Source of the DNA: Alistipes sp. CAG:435
GTDB taxonomy: Bacteria; Bacteroidota; Bacteroidia; Bacteroidales; UBA932
Length of the DNA: 23,444 nt
Direction of reading: 5' to 3'
Assembly (NCBI GenBank): GCA_000433355.1
Contig: FR893165.1
Location: 1-23,444 of the forward strand
Shown here piece by piece: positions 1 through 7,249 of this stretch; position 1 is the first letter of the stretch; each line of letters opens with the position of its first letter. The notes beneath the pieces are model-generated. The model made no database searches. It worked only from the letters and a program-made list of their open reading frames with translations, and had not been told where the DNA came from. A program made the translations under genes and the position numbers.

Positions 1-25
1 TGGATATCTCGTTGCTCGCTAACTT

Positions 26-568
26 TTAGCGGACAGCAATAATTTCAAATGTGATACGGTCAAACAATCCTCCTTTACCATTTATCAACTTATCGGAAAT
101 CCACGATACTGCAGAGCCGCAAGCGACCAACATCAAATCATCACGTTTCGCGCCCCAGCCATTCCAAAAGGCCTCAAACGCCGTCACGAACCCGGATCTC
201 GGAGTGTCAAGCCAGGGCAATTCGTCCATAAAGACGAGCATCCGATGGCCATCAGCCTTGGATTCAAGAAATTTCTCCAACATAAAGAACGCTTCTAACC
301 AGTTTGTCGGAAGCGAAGAGATCTCCGCACCACACCTCAGAAGAGAATGTGTGAAATTCTGCAGCTGCATTTTCATCAATTCTTTCCCTTTGATTTCAAT
401 CGGAGATAAAGCGGTGTGTGAAAATGTGATACGATCACGGAACAGTTCATTGACAAGGAATGTTTTCCCTACCCGCCTTCGACCATACAGCACAACAAAC
501 TCCGAATGACCATTGCCGTAAAGCTTCTCCAGTTCCTTAATTTCCGCTTGCCTTCCTATGATCTTCAT
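26..568 (-). pseudogene. AAA-type ATPase, C-terminally truncated (Bacteroidales P-loop ATPase of the DUF234-associated kind)
   Basis: The 180-residue frame begins MKIIGRQAEIKELEKLYG and has a Walker A motif, GRRRVGKT, at about residues 29-36. A Walker B-like stretch, MLVFMDELPW, lies at about 110-119, followed by the family's FWNGW and ACGSAVSW blocks and then GGLFDRIT near the end. Relatives continue after this point with roughly 200 or more residues, including a C-terminal restriction-like or winged-helix part. Here the frame changes to FEIIAVR and stops, so the lid region and everything after it are missing. Family members are widespread in Bacteroidales and archaea, and their biological role is not settled. 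The start at 568 is supported by a TAnnTTTG promoter 17 nt upstream. Truncation is inferred from family architecture. The missing part might lie beyond the window edge if an insertion element split the gene. Confidence 0.75.
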
Positions 569-585
569 AACGCCTTATTTTTCGG

Positions 586-593
586 CAAAGATA
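586..593 (-). promoter_or_regulatory. -7 promoter element TATCTTTG of the truncated ATPase gene
   Basis: Read on the minus strand this octamer matches the Bacteroidetes -7 consensus TAnnTTTG exactly and sits 17 nt before the ATG at 568. The expected -33 position falls inside the adjacent palindrome at 607-641. Confidence 0.6.
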
Positions 594-606
594 CAAAAAA
601 CGTTGA

Positions 607-641
607 TTCCCGAAAAATAGTTGCCAACTATTTTTCGGGAA
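607..641. repeat. Perfect 35-bp palindrome (17-bp arms, 1-nt centre)
   Basis: Positions 607-623 and 625-641 are exact reverse complements around the single base 624. The arms begin TTCCCGAAAAATAGTTG. The palindrome lies between the malQ stop (670) and the start of the truncated ATPase (568), and covers the place where the -33 element of the ATPase promoter should be. It could be an operator. As RNA from malQ it could fold and help end transcription, but no uridine tract follows immediately. Confidence 0.9.
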
Positions 642-669
642 CCGAGTGAAAATCATGATTGGCGGGGAA

Positions 670-3111
670 TTAACCTCGTCCGGAATCAGAGATGAGGTCA
701 TGGATGGTGCGGTTGAAATCGGTGCGGGACAGGAGATCCTCAAGGGTGATGTGCATTCTCCAGCGCCAGTAGTGGCGGGGAATGGCCGGGATGTTGATCC
801 GCTCATCCTCCGGCTTGCCCTGGTAACGGACCTCACCGTCGATGGACATCCAGTCCTGAAGCGGGAGGACACACAGCATCGAAGGCGAGTTCAGATGCTG
901 GTTTACAATCCGTTCACAGATCCACGGTTCGCAGAAGTACGGAGCCGTCCCATCGCAGTGAAGAATCTCATGGAAGAAACGCTCGGACATCGTTCGGTCC
1001 TCCTCCCACCAGCCACGCAAAGTGGATGTGTCGTGCGTGCCGGTCGCGCAGACTGACAAATAAGGATATGTCCACGGCTCGTCAAATGTCTTCTGAGGAG
1101 ACTTCGGCATCCTCTGAATCTCAAGCGAAAGGATGCGCAGTTCCTTCATCACTTCCGGAACACAGGCTGGAATCATTCCGAGATCCTCTCCGCAGGCCAG
1201 CATTCCGGTGGAGTCCAGAAGTGCCGGCAGTTTCCTCATCGCGCATTCTTTCCAGAAACCGTTGTGGCGATGGTAGAAGAAATCATTGTAGAGATCGTTG
1301 TAGGCATTCTTCAAAGAATCATTCAACCTCTGATAGTCCTCGGTGTTCTGCGAGGCGATGCGTGGATGATACCATCCATCACGGTGCGGATCCGGCACAA
1401 ACAGTTGAGAGTCAGGATTGAACCCACGACCACGGAGTTCGTCGGCGGAGTACGGGAGCGCAGGGTTGAAATGTCCCAGCAATCCCGATTTGACTCCCAT
1501 CGGAATCTCCCAGATGCGGAAAAATCCAAGAATATGATCAATCCGGAACGCGTCGAAATACTCACTCATCTTTCTGAGCCTTGCTTTCCACCAGGCGTAA
1601 CCATCCTTGGCCATCTCTTCCCAGTTGTAGGTCGGAAGACCCCAGTTCTGGCCATCGGCAGCGAAAGCGTCAGGCGGTGCCCCGGCCTGAGAGTCAAGGT
1701 TGAACAGATGCGGGAATTGCCAGGCGTCCACACTCGTGCGGCTGATTCCGATCGGAAGGTCGCCCTTGATGGCCACGCCCTTCGAGTGGGCATATTCAAC
1801 AGCCTCCTTCAATTGAGCGTCAAGGCAGAACTGGACGTAGCAGTAGAAATCCGTATCGCTCTTGTGCCTGCGACAGAATGACTTGACCTTGGTTTCTGAA
1901 TATTCAGAAAGGGATTTCCATTTCCCGAACTCCGGCGTACCGTTGATGTCCCTGAGCGTACAGAAAGCGGCGTAAGGAACGAGCCAGTCCTTGTTGGCGG
2001 AATAGAATTTCTTGTAGGCCGCTCCAGACATGACCTCTTGTCCGCCAGCCTCGAAGGCTTCTTTCAAAAGGCGATTCTTTTCTTTGTTAACCCTTTCATA
2101 ATCAACGACAGGAAGTGCATTGAGCTCTTTTTGGAGGACTTTATATCCCTTGTCGGCCTTGACCCCGGCGTCAGGCAGATGTATGAACTGCGGATGCAAG
2201 GCGAATGTCGAGTTGGCGTTGTAAGGGTAGGAATCCGTCCATGTTCCTGTCATCGTGGTGTCGTTAATCGGCAGGAGCTGGATGATGCCCTGGCCTGTGA
2301 GCGCGGCCCAGTCAACCAGTTTCTTGAGATCCTTGAACTCGCCCACGCCGAAGCTTGTCTCGCTGCGGAGGGAGAACACAGGGATGGCAGTGCCGGCCCC
2401 GCGCCAAGGAACGGTCTCGAACTCAGGGACGATATCCCTTATTTCCAGTAAATCACAGTTGGCCGGAACCTCGGTGAAAAGATGATTCGTGCCGGATTCC
2501 CAGATCTTTGGAGTTCCGGTCTTCGCGTCGAGAATGACAAACTTGTACTCAAAAGGCTCCTTGACATTCAACGTCACGCTCCAAAGCGGAGCGTCGGTCG
2601 GTTTCAACTGGACGAACTTCTTCCAGTCTCCGAACATCTTGCCGCTGCCGGTGATCGCCAAGGTCTCGTTCTTGCGGATTCTGGCACACGGAACGGTGAA
2701 GGCCACATTGCCGGAACGCTTTGGCGAGGTTTGCTTTCTTTTGAATATCACATCGGTGAAGGCTTTGGTCCAGAACGGGGAATCCTCGGGACGGTCCTGC
2801 CAGCGGTCACGGATTTCAAGGGCGCCGGTCGCTGAGCATGTCGAAGCGCCGGCCCCTTCGCCGGTTGGTGAGCCCTGTCGAACCACAGGCTCAGGGACCG
2901 AATGGTGTCCCCACTCGCGGCGCACACACTGCCCGCCACGATGAAGTTCAAAGGAATATTCAAGAGCCGCAGCCTTGGAAGGCATCTCCAAAGAAGCCTC
3001 CCAGCGTCCTCCGGCAACATATTCCATCGCTATTGATTTTCCGTCGGAGAGAACCAGAATCAGTTCCTCTCCCGGAGAGGTGAAATATTCAAGGGTTATT
3101 TTAAGTCGCAT
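670..3111 (-). CDS. malQ: 4-alpha-glucanotransferase (amylomaltase, GH77) with N-terminal starch-binding domains
   Basis: This enzyme transfers alpha-1,4-glucan segments between maltodextrins in the cytoplasm, for glycogen and starch breakdown. At 813 residues it has the long Bacteroidales architecture. Residues 1-70 form a first carbohydrate-binding-like domain. About 115-215 is a CBM20-like domain (ITGSGKMFGDWKKFVQLKP and following). The GH77 barrel runs from about 230 to the end. The expected catalytic residues are visible: nucleophile D525 in FRIDH, acid/base E642 in CGEDLG and D694 in THDTST. Residues of about 71-97 do not look like family sequence and are encoded by a REP-like repeat (see that entry). 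The gene is transcribed divergently from the U32 gene. A near-consensus -7 box, TAATATTG, lies on the minus strand at 3150-3157. The family call is firm. Confidence 0.96.
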   Translation of the reverse strand: MRLKITLEYFTSPGEELILVLSDGKSIAMEYVAGGRWEASLEMPSKAAALEYSFELHRGGQCVRREWGHHSVPEPVVRQGSPTGEGAGASTCSATGALEIRDRWQDRPEDSPFWTKAFTDVIFKRKQTSPKRSGNVAFTVPCARIRKNETLAITGSGKMFGDWKKFVQLKPTDAPLWSVTLNVKEPFEYKFVILDAKTGTPKIWESGTNHLFTEVPANCDLLEIRDIVPEFETVPWRGAGTAIPVFSLRSETSFGVGEFKDLKKLVDWAALTGQGIIQLLPINDTTMTGTWTDSYPYNANSTFALHPQFIHLPDAGVKADKGYKVLQKELNALPVVDYERVNKEKNRLLKEAFEAGGQEVMSGAAYKKFYSANKDWLVPYAAFCTLRDINGTPEFGKWKSLSEYSETKVKSFCRRHKSDTDFYCYVQFCLDAQLKEAVEYAHSKGVAIKGDLPIGISRTSVDAWQFPHLFNLDSQAGAPPDAFAADGQNWGLPTYNWEEMAKDGYAWWKARLRKMSEYFDAFRIDHILGFFRIWEIPMGVKSGLLGHFNPALPYSADELRGRGFNPDSQLFVPDPHRDGWYHPRIASQNTEDYQRLNDSLKNAYNDLYNDFFYHRHNGFWKECAMRKLPALLDSTGMLACGEDLGMIPACVPEVMKELRILSLEIQRMPKSPQKTFDEPWTYPYLSVCATGTHDTSTLRGWWEEDRTMSERFFHEILHCDGTAPYFCEPWICERIVNQHLNSPSMLCVLPLQDWMSIDGEVRYQGKPEDERINIPAIPRHYWRWRMHITLEDLLSRTDFNRTIHDLISDSGRG
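2827..2900. repeat. REP-like palindromic element inside the malQ reading frame
   Basis: The stretch starts GGTCGCTGAGCATGTCGAAG and continues into an imperfect hairpin. One arm of the hairpin, GGTGAGCCCTGT, is near 2866-2877; the other, ACAGGCTCAGGGACC, ends near 2899. The motif resembles GGTCACTGAGCTTGTCGAAG, which is present in inverted orientation at 4579-4598. It keeps the malQ frame open and encodes about residues 71-97, a Gly/Ala/Ser/Pro-rich segment between two sugar-binding domains. Confidence 0.75.
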
Positions 3112-3210
3112 AGTGTCATTGTGTCACGGAATTTGTCCGCCACAATCTGCAATATTAGCGAAAATATCTGGATTTGAACATGGTTTTGTGAACAAAAGGA
3201 GACAGGAAAT

Positions 3211-3241
3211 TTGGGATTGGCGATTTTATGGACTAATTTTG
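3211..3241 (+). promoter_or_regulatory. Promoter of the U32 gene: TTGG (-33) and TAATTTTG (-7)
   Basis: TAATTTTG at 3234-3241 matches TAnnTTTG exactly, and a TTGG at 3211-3214 lies 19 nt upstream, the usual Bacteroidetes spacing. The start codon is 20 nt after the -7 box, giving a short leader. Confidence 0.65.
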
Positions 3242-3261
3242 AGGAATAATATTCAGAGACA

Positions 3262-4530
3262 ATGGACAAGAAGGAACTTGAGATAATGTCGCCGGCCGGC
3301 AATTTCGAATGCCTGCACGCCGCGATACAAGGCGGGGCGGACTCCGTCTATTTCGGGGTTGGCAACCTGAATATGCGCTCGCATTCGGCGAACAACTTCA
3401 CGCCGGACGATCTGCCGAGGATTGTGGAAATATGCCGGGAATATGGAGTCAAGACCTATATGACTCTGAATATCGTTCTTTACGGGGAAGATCTGGCTCC
3501 TATGCGGGAGGCACTGGACGCTGCCAAGGCGGCGGGAGTGAACGCAATCATCGCCTCGGACATGGCGGCGATCACATATTGCCGGAAGATCGGGCTGGAG
3601 GTGCACATCTCGACCCAGCTCAACGTGTCGAATGTCGAGGCGCTGCGGTTCTATTCACAGTTCGCCGACGTGATCGTGCTGGCGAGGGAACTCAACCTGC
3701 ATCAGGTAAAGGAAATCCATCAAGAGATCGTGAACGAGGGCATCAAAGGTCCTTCCGGTAATCTTGTGCGGATCGAGATGTTCGCCCACGGAGCGCTCTG
3801 CATGGCGGTTTCGGGAAAATGTTACCTGAGCCTCCAGACCTACGGGGCTTCGGCCAACAGAGGCGCTTGCTACCAGCTTTGCCGCAGGGGCTACGAGGTC
3901 ACGGACCTGGAGACCGGCACGAAACTGAACATCGACAACAAGTACATAATGTCGCCCAAGGACCTGTGCACCATCGAGTTCATGGACAAGATCATCGACG
4001 CGGGCGTGAAGGTGTTCAAGATCGAGGGGCGGGCAAGGAGCGCTGAATATGTCAAAAAGACGGCTGAGTGCTACCGCCGCGCGGCTGACGCTGTCTGCGA
4101 GGGACGTTACACTCCGGAACTGGCGGCCTCTTTGAAGGAGGAACTGTCAGAAGTCTTCAACAGAGGGTTCTGGGACGGGTACTATCAAGGTGCCAGACTC
4201 GGAGAATGGAGCGATGTGTACGGTAGCCACGCCACCCGTAAGAAAATCTACTGCGGAAAGATCACCAACTGGTTCGACAGGATCTCGGTGGCTGAGGTAT
4301 TGGTGGAGTCGGAGGCCTTGAGAAAAGGTGATGACATTCTCATCATCGGAGAGACTACTGGTGTGATCGAGCAGAATGTCAGCGAGATACGGGTCGATCT
4401 CAAGCCAACGGACGAGGCGGGGAAAGGGACACTTTGTTCCATTCCTATAATATTCCCGGATGACATCCGCACACCGGGTGGAAAAAAGATCCGGCGCGGA
4501 GACAAGGTTTACATCTGGAGGGAGGTTTAA
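3262..4530 (+). CDS. U32-family protein (TrhP-like, tRNA 5-hydroxyuridine formation; often annotated as collagenase/peptidase U32)
   Basis: The 422-residue protein opens with MDKKELEIMSPAGNFECL and has the U32 signature EMFAHGALCMAVSGKC. Four conserved cysteines are visible: C180, C187, C203 and C207 (ANRGACYQLC). In characterised relatives such cysteines bind an iron-sulfur cluster. Family knowledge links the E. coli homologues (TrhP, RlhA) to prephenate-dependent hydroxylation of RNA bases rather than to proteolysis. TrhP acts on uridine-34 of tRNA, and the length here is closer to TrhP than to the longer RlhA. The exact RNA substrate is inferred. The gene is alone on the plus strand, diverges from malQ and converges on trmB. 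Confidence 0.9.
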   Translation: MDKKELEIMSPAGNFECLHAAIQGGADSVYFGVGNLNMRSHSANNFTPDDLPRIVEICREYGVKTYMTLNIVLYGEDLAPMREALDAAKAAGVNAIIASDMAAITYCRKIGLEVHISTQLNVSNVEALRFYSQFADVIVLARELNLHQVKEIHQEIVNEGIKGPSGNLVRIEMFAHGALCMAVSGKCYLSLQTYGASANRGACYQLCRRGYEVTDLETGTKLNIDNKYIMSPKDLCTIEFMDKIIDAGVKVFKIEGRARSAEYVKKTAECYRRAADAVCEGRYTPELAASLKEELSEVFNRGFWDGYYQGARLGEWSDVYGSHATRKKIYCGKITNWFDRISVAEVLVESEALRKGDDILIIGETTGVIEQNVSEIRVDLKPTDEAGKGTLCSIPIIFPDDIRTPGGKKIRRGDKVYIWREV

Positions 4531-4542
4531 ATTTATCTCCGC

Positions 4543-4620
4543 GACGGTCACCGAACCTGCCGAAGCATCATCCATCTGGTCACTTCGACAAGCTCAGTGA
4601 CCAGATGGCTTAGTGACCGC
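4543..4620. repeat. REP-like palindrome cluster in the convergent U32/trmB intergenic region
   Basis: A perfect 13-bp inverted repeat (4572-4584 and 4596-4608, arm CCATCTGGTCACT) encloses an 11-nt loop, TCGACAAGCTC. Upstream, at about 4545-4567, is a degenerate copy, GGTCACCGAACCTGCCGAAG. The core motif, read on the minus strand, is GGTCACTGAGCTTGTCGAAG. The hairpin lies between two converging genes and probably serves as a terminator in both directions. Confidence 0.8.
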
Positions 4621-4622
4621 GG

Positions 4623-5459
4623 TTACCGTTTCTTTTCCGGCTGATGTGAGAAGTGGCGGGGACCTTCAACGGATCGCCAGTAGTCGGAATCGAACTCGGG
4701 GTGGATGTACGGGCCGTCGTGGTCTATCACGAAACTCAGATAGGTGATCTTGTAGCCCTGGGCTGTGAACATCCTCTCGTAGAAAGTCTGCACCTCGAAC
4801 AAGGCATCGATGGCGGATTCTCCAGCGACAGAACGTAACGCACAATCAGACAAATCCTGTCTGCCTGTCCCGTAAAGGTCATTGGTGCTTGCCAGAATCC
4901 TCAGGCCGTTCTGCTCGGCCACCGCTTTGGAATATTCATAAAGAAAGCGGCTGTCAGTCTTGAGGTGGACTATTCCGCCCTTTTTCAGGAACTTGCGGTA
5001 GCGCTCCAGGAAAAGCGGGCTTGTGAGACGGCAGTTCTCGCTCTTAATCTGAGGGTCGGAGAACGTCAGCCATATTTCCGAAACCTCCTCCGGAGCGAAG
5101 AAAGCCTCGATGAACTCGATTCTGGTGCGCAGGAAAGCCACATTAGGTAGTTTGTTCTCCGTGGCGAACTTCGCACCTTTCCAAAGACGCGCGCCCTTGA
5201 TATCGACTCCTATGTAATTGAGCGACGGTTCCCGGCGTGACAAGTCAATCGTGTACTCCCCTTTCCCACAGCCAAGCTCCAGAACTATAGGCTGCGCGGT
5301 GGCGAACATCCTCTCGTTCCAATGTCCCTTGATCGGATGCTCTCTGAGTATCAAGCTGTTGCTGCCTTCGACCTTATCCAGCACCGAGGATGCCTCTGGT
5401 TGAAGAAGGCAGGAGAAAGTTTCGTTCTCCGCGAATTTTCTAAGTTTATCGTGTCCCAT
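4623..5459 (-). CDS. trmB: tRNA (guanine-N7-)-methyltransferase
   Basis: TrmB methylates guanine-46 in the tRNA variable loop using S-adenosylmethionine. The 278-residue protein has the SAM-binding motif ELGCGKGE at 61-68, GVDIKGAR at 84-91, the Bacteroidetes form WLTFSDPQ at 130-137 (FPDPWPK in E. coli) and LKTDS at 166-170. The N-terminal extension of about 55 residues before the Rossmann fold is common in this phylum. Its start overlaps the end of the gldH-like gene by 14 nt, so it is the last gene of the long minus-strand operon. It ends just before the REP-like hairpin. Confidence 0.95.
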   Translation of the reverse strand: MGHDKLRKFAENETFSCLLQPEASSVLDKVEGSNSLILREHPIKGHWNERMFATAQPIVLELGCGKGEYTIDLSRREPSLNYIGVDIKGARLWKGAKFATENKLPNVAFLRTRIEFIEAFFAPEEVSEIWLTFSDPQIKSENCRLTSPLFLERYRKFLKKGGIVHLKTDSRFLYEYSKAVAEQNGLRILASTNDLYGTGRQDLSDCALRSVAGESAIDALFEVQTFYERMFTAQGYKITYLSFVIDHDGPYIHPEFDSDYWRSVEGPRHFSHQPEKKR

Positions 5460-5904
5460 TCTCCTTTCTTGTGAATATCACACCCAATCCACGTATCGCC
5501 TCCGAATCATTCAACACCCGTGCCTTGAGACGCCACATTCCATGCTCCGGCAGATTCAGAACAGGCTTATAGTCAGTTATAAAATCCCTCGAATAGTACG
5601 ATGAGTCCACCGGCTGGGCAACCCGGATGAATGTAGTGTCCGACAGGATGAGCGAATCCGATGGAGAAATCCACCTCAGATCAAGCGAGATGCTGTCAGC
5701 CGGAAAAGTCCCGAACGCCGGACGCTCCAACCTTGTGTAGAAATCCAATCCGTAGGACACGGCCGAGTCAGAAAGATCCAAATTGAATATGTAGGTGTCG
5801 CCATACTCGGCCTTCTCCCTGACCACAAACGGCTCGTAGGAGGAAGGACGCGCGCATGACACCATGGCCATCATCAAGACAAGTGTAAGAAAACCTTTAC
5901 TCAT
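5446..5904 (-). CDS. gldH: GldH-like lipoprotein
   Basis: The 152-residue protein begins with a lipoprotein signal: hydrophobic residues 4-14 followed by the lipobox MVSC, predicting lipidation at C17. The rest is a beta-rich domain with motifs such as YGDTYIFNLDL and EHGMWRLKARV. Its place directly after ricT, with an 8-nt overlap, matches the ricT-gldH pairing I know from Bacteroidales. GldH was named for gliding motility in Flavobacterium, but homologues occur in non-gliding gut Bacteroidales, where the role is unknown. Assignment rests on position, size, lipobox and general sequence character, so it is less firm than its neighbours. Confidence 0.7.
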   Translation of the reverse strand: MSKGFLTLVLMMAMVSCARPSSYEPFVVREKAEYGDTYIFNLDLSDSAVSYGLDFYTRLERPAFGTFPADSISLDLRWISPSDSLILSDTTFIRVAQPVDSSYYSRDFITDYKPVLNLPEHGMWRLKARVLNDSEAIRGLGVIFTRKENGTR

Positions 5905-7234
5905 CAGTCTTTACAGGCTTCTGTTCAGGCTTTCTGTCGCCACGGGGACGTTGCTGCTGAGGGCGTCCGCTCCCTCCGTTCCGACGAGGGCCATTGTTCC
6001 GGCCTCTGAAATTACCACCTTCAGATCTTGGCTTGGACGGTGCCTCGGCGTTATCCGCCGGAGCGGCAGTCCGGGCGGCCTGGTCAGCGACCGGCTTAAC
6101 CTTGTTCTTGTTACGGTTCTTGTTCTTGTTTTTCTTAGGCTTGTCGAACCTTGTGATGCTGTCATCACCGACGGCCGAGACGAACTGAGGGCCGACAGGT
6201 TCCGGTTCGCTCTTCAAAGACTCCGGCTTCTGGCCATTACGGTTCATCATTATGATCTGCGCGACCTCCGAAGCGGCCACCGGATAGAGATTCGAGAGAG
6301 AGCCCTTCTCGTAAGTGAAATACATTATCTCCTGAAGGATGTCAGTCTTGGCCAGATAGGCCAGGCCATCCTGGAATTCAAGCGGTTCCGTAACCTTAGG
6401 AATACGGGACTGGGCGTCCAGATAGTTGGCGACCTCATAATTCAGGCAGCATTTCAGTTTGCCACACTGACCAGCCAGCTTCTGCGGATTCAGGGACAGG
6501 TCCTGCGTACGGGCCGCCGAAGTGGAGATCGACTGGAAATTCGTAATGAAATTGGCGCAGCACAATTCCCGTCCGCATACTCCGAGGCCACCGATCAGGC
6601 CGGCCTCCTGACGTGCCCCGATCTGCTTCATCTCGATCCTGATGCGGAATTCCTCCGCATAGACCTTGATCAGTTGGCGGAAATCCACACGCCCGTCGGC
6701 GATGTAATAGAAAATGGCCTTTGTGCCGTCACCCTGAAACTCCACGTCTCCGATCTTCATGTCCAGACCAAGCTCGGCGGCGATCCTGCGCGCCTGAATC
6801 ATGGTGTCCTGCTCACGGGCTATGGCTTCCTGCCATTTGGCGATGTCGAAAGGCTTGGCCTTGCGGTAGATCTTTTTCAACTGTGTTGTCTCAGGATCAA
6901 CACCCTTACACTTCATCTGACGTCCCACAATCGGGCCTTCCAAAGTGACGATTCCAAGGTCATGACCGTTTGTGGCCTCGACTATGACCAAATCCCCGGC
7001 CTTGATCCCTTGGCCGGACGCATTGACATAAATCCCTTTCCGGGTGTTTTTGAAACGAACCTCAAACAGATCCTTGTACTGTTCCTGACGTATTCCATGA
7101 AGCCAGTCGTAGTCTTTCAACTTGCAGCATCCCTGACGGTAGTTGCAGTCATATTCACCTGTCTCTTGATCCTGTGAGATTGTGCACCCCCGGTTACAGT
7201 CAAACTTTATCGCCTCTTTATCAATATTTCCCAT
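5897..7234 (-). CDS. ricT: PSP1-domain protein, RicT (YaaT)-like
   Basis: RicT-type proteins have a PSP1 C-terminal domain. In Bacillus subtilis they form an iron-sulfur-containing complex with RicA and RicF that tunes RNA processing by RNase Y. Of the 445 residues, about 55-325 are the conserved part, with the cysteine-rich core GGLGVCGRELCCANF (C220, C225, C226) and QCGKLKCCLNYE (C257, C262, C263). Extra cysteines at 13, 17, 30, 36 and 37 could be further metal or cluster ligands. From about residue 340 the protein is a disordered basic tail, first with Lys-Asn repeats and then Arg/Gly-rich, which suggests RNA binding. The Lys-Asn part comes from a TTCTTG-type simple repeat at about 6101-6136 and may vary in length. 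The gene starts 15 nt after holB and overlaps the gldH-like gene by 8 nt. Confidence 0.9.
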   Translation of the reverse strand: MGNIDKEAIKFDCNRGCTISQDQETGEYDCNYRQGCCKLKDYDWLHGIRQEQYKDLFEVRFKNTRKGIYVNASGQGIKAGDLVIVEATNGHDLGIVTLEGPIVGRQMKCKGVDPETTQLKKIYRKAKPFDIAKWQEAIAREQDTMIQARRIAAELGLDMKIGDVEFQGDGTKAIFYYIADGRVDFRQLIKVYAEEFRIRIEMKQIGARQEAGLIGGLGVCGRELCCANFITNFQSISTSAARTQDLSLNPQKLAGQCGKLKCCLNYEVANYLDAQSRIPKVTEPLEFQDGLAYLAKTDILQEIMYFTYEKGSLSNLYPVAASEVAQIIMMNRNGQKPESLKSEPEPVGPQFVSAVGDDSITRFDKPKKNKNKNRNKNKVKPVADQAARTAAPADNAEAPSKPRSEGGNFRGRNNGPRRNGGSGRPQQQRPRGDRKPEQKPVKTDE

Positions 7235-7249
7235 ATATATCCATAATTA

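Noticed and set aside
102..116. Acidic Gly-rich insert in the TolC-like protein (residue numbering) as a sign of frameshift
   Set aside because: The frame and downstream OEP homology continue normally, so it is a loop insertion rather than an error.
1264..1881. Plus-strand frames opposite malQ
   Set aside because: Antisense to the GH77 catalytic region; no recognisable product.
5864..7177. A 437-codon open frame on the plus strand opposite ricT
   Set aside because: It is an antisense shadow: ricT has clear family motifs and operon overlaps, while the antisense product shows Leu/Arg-rich text without motifs or a promoter.
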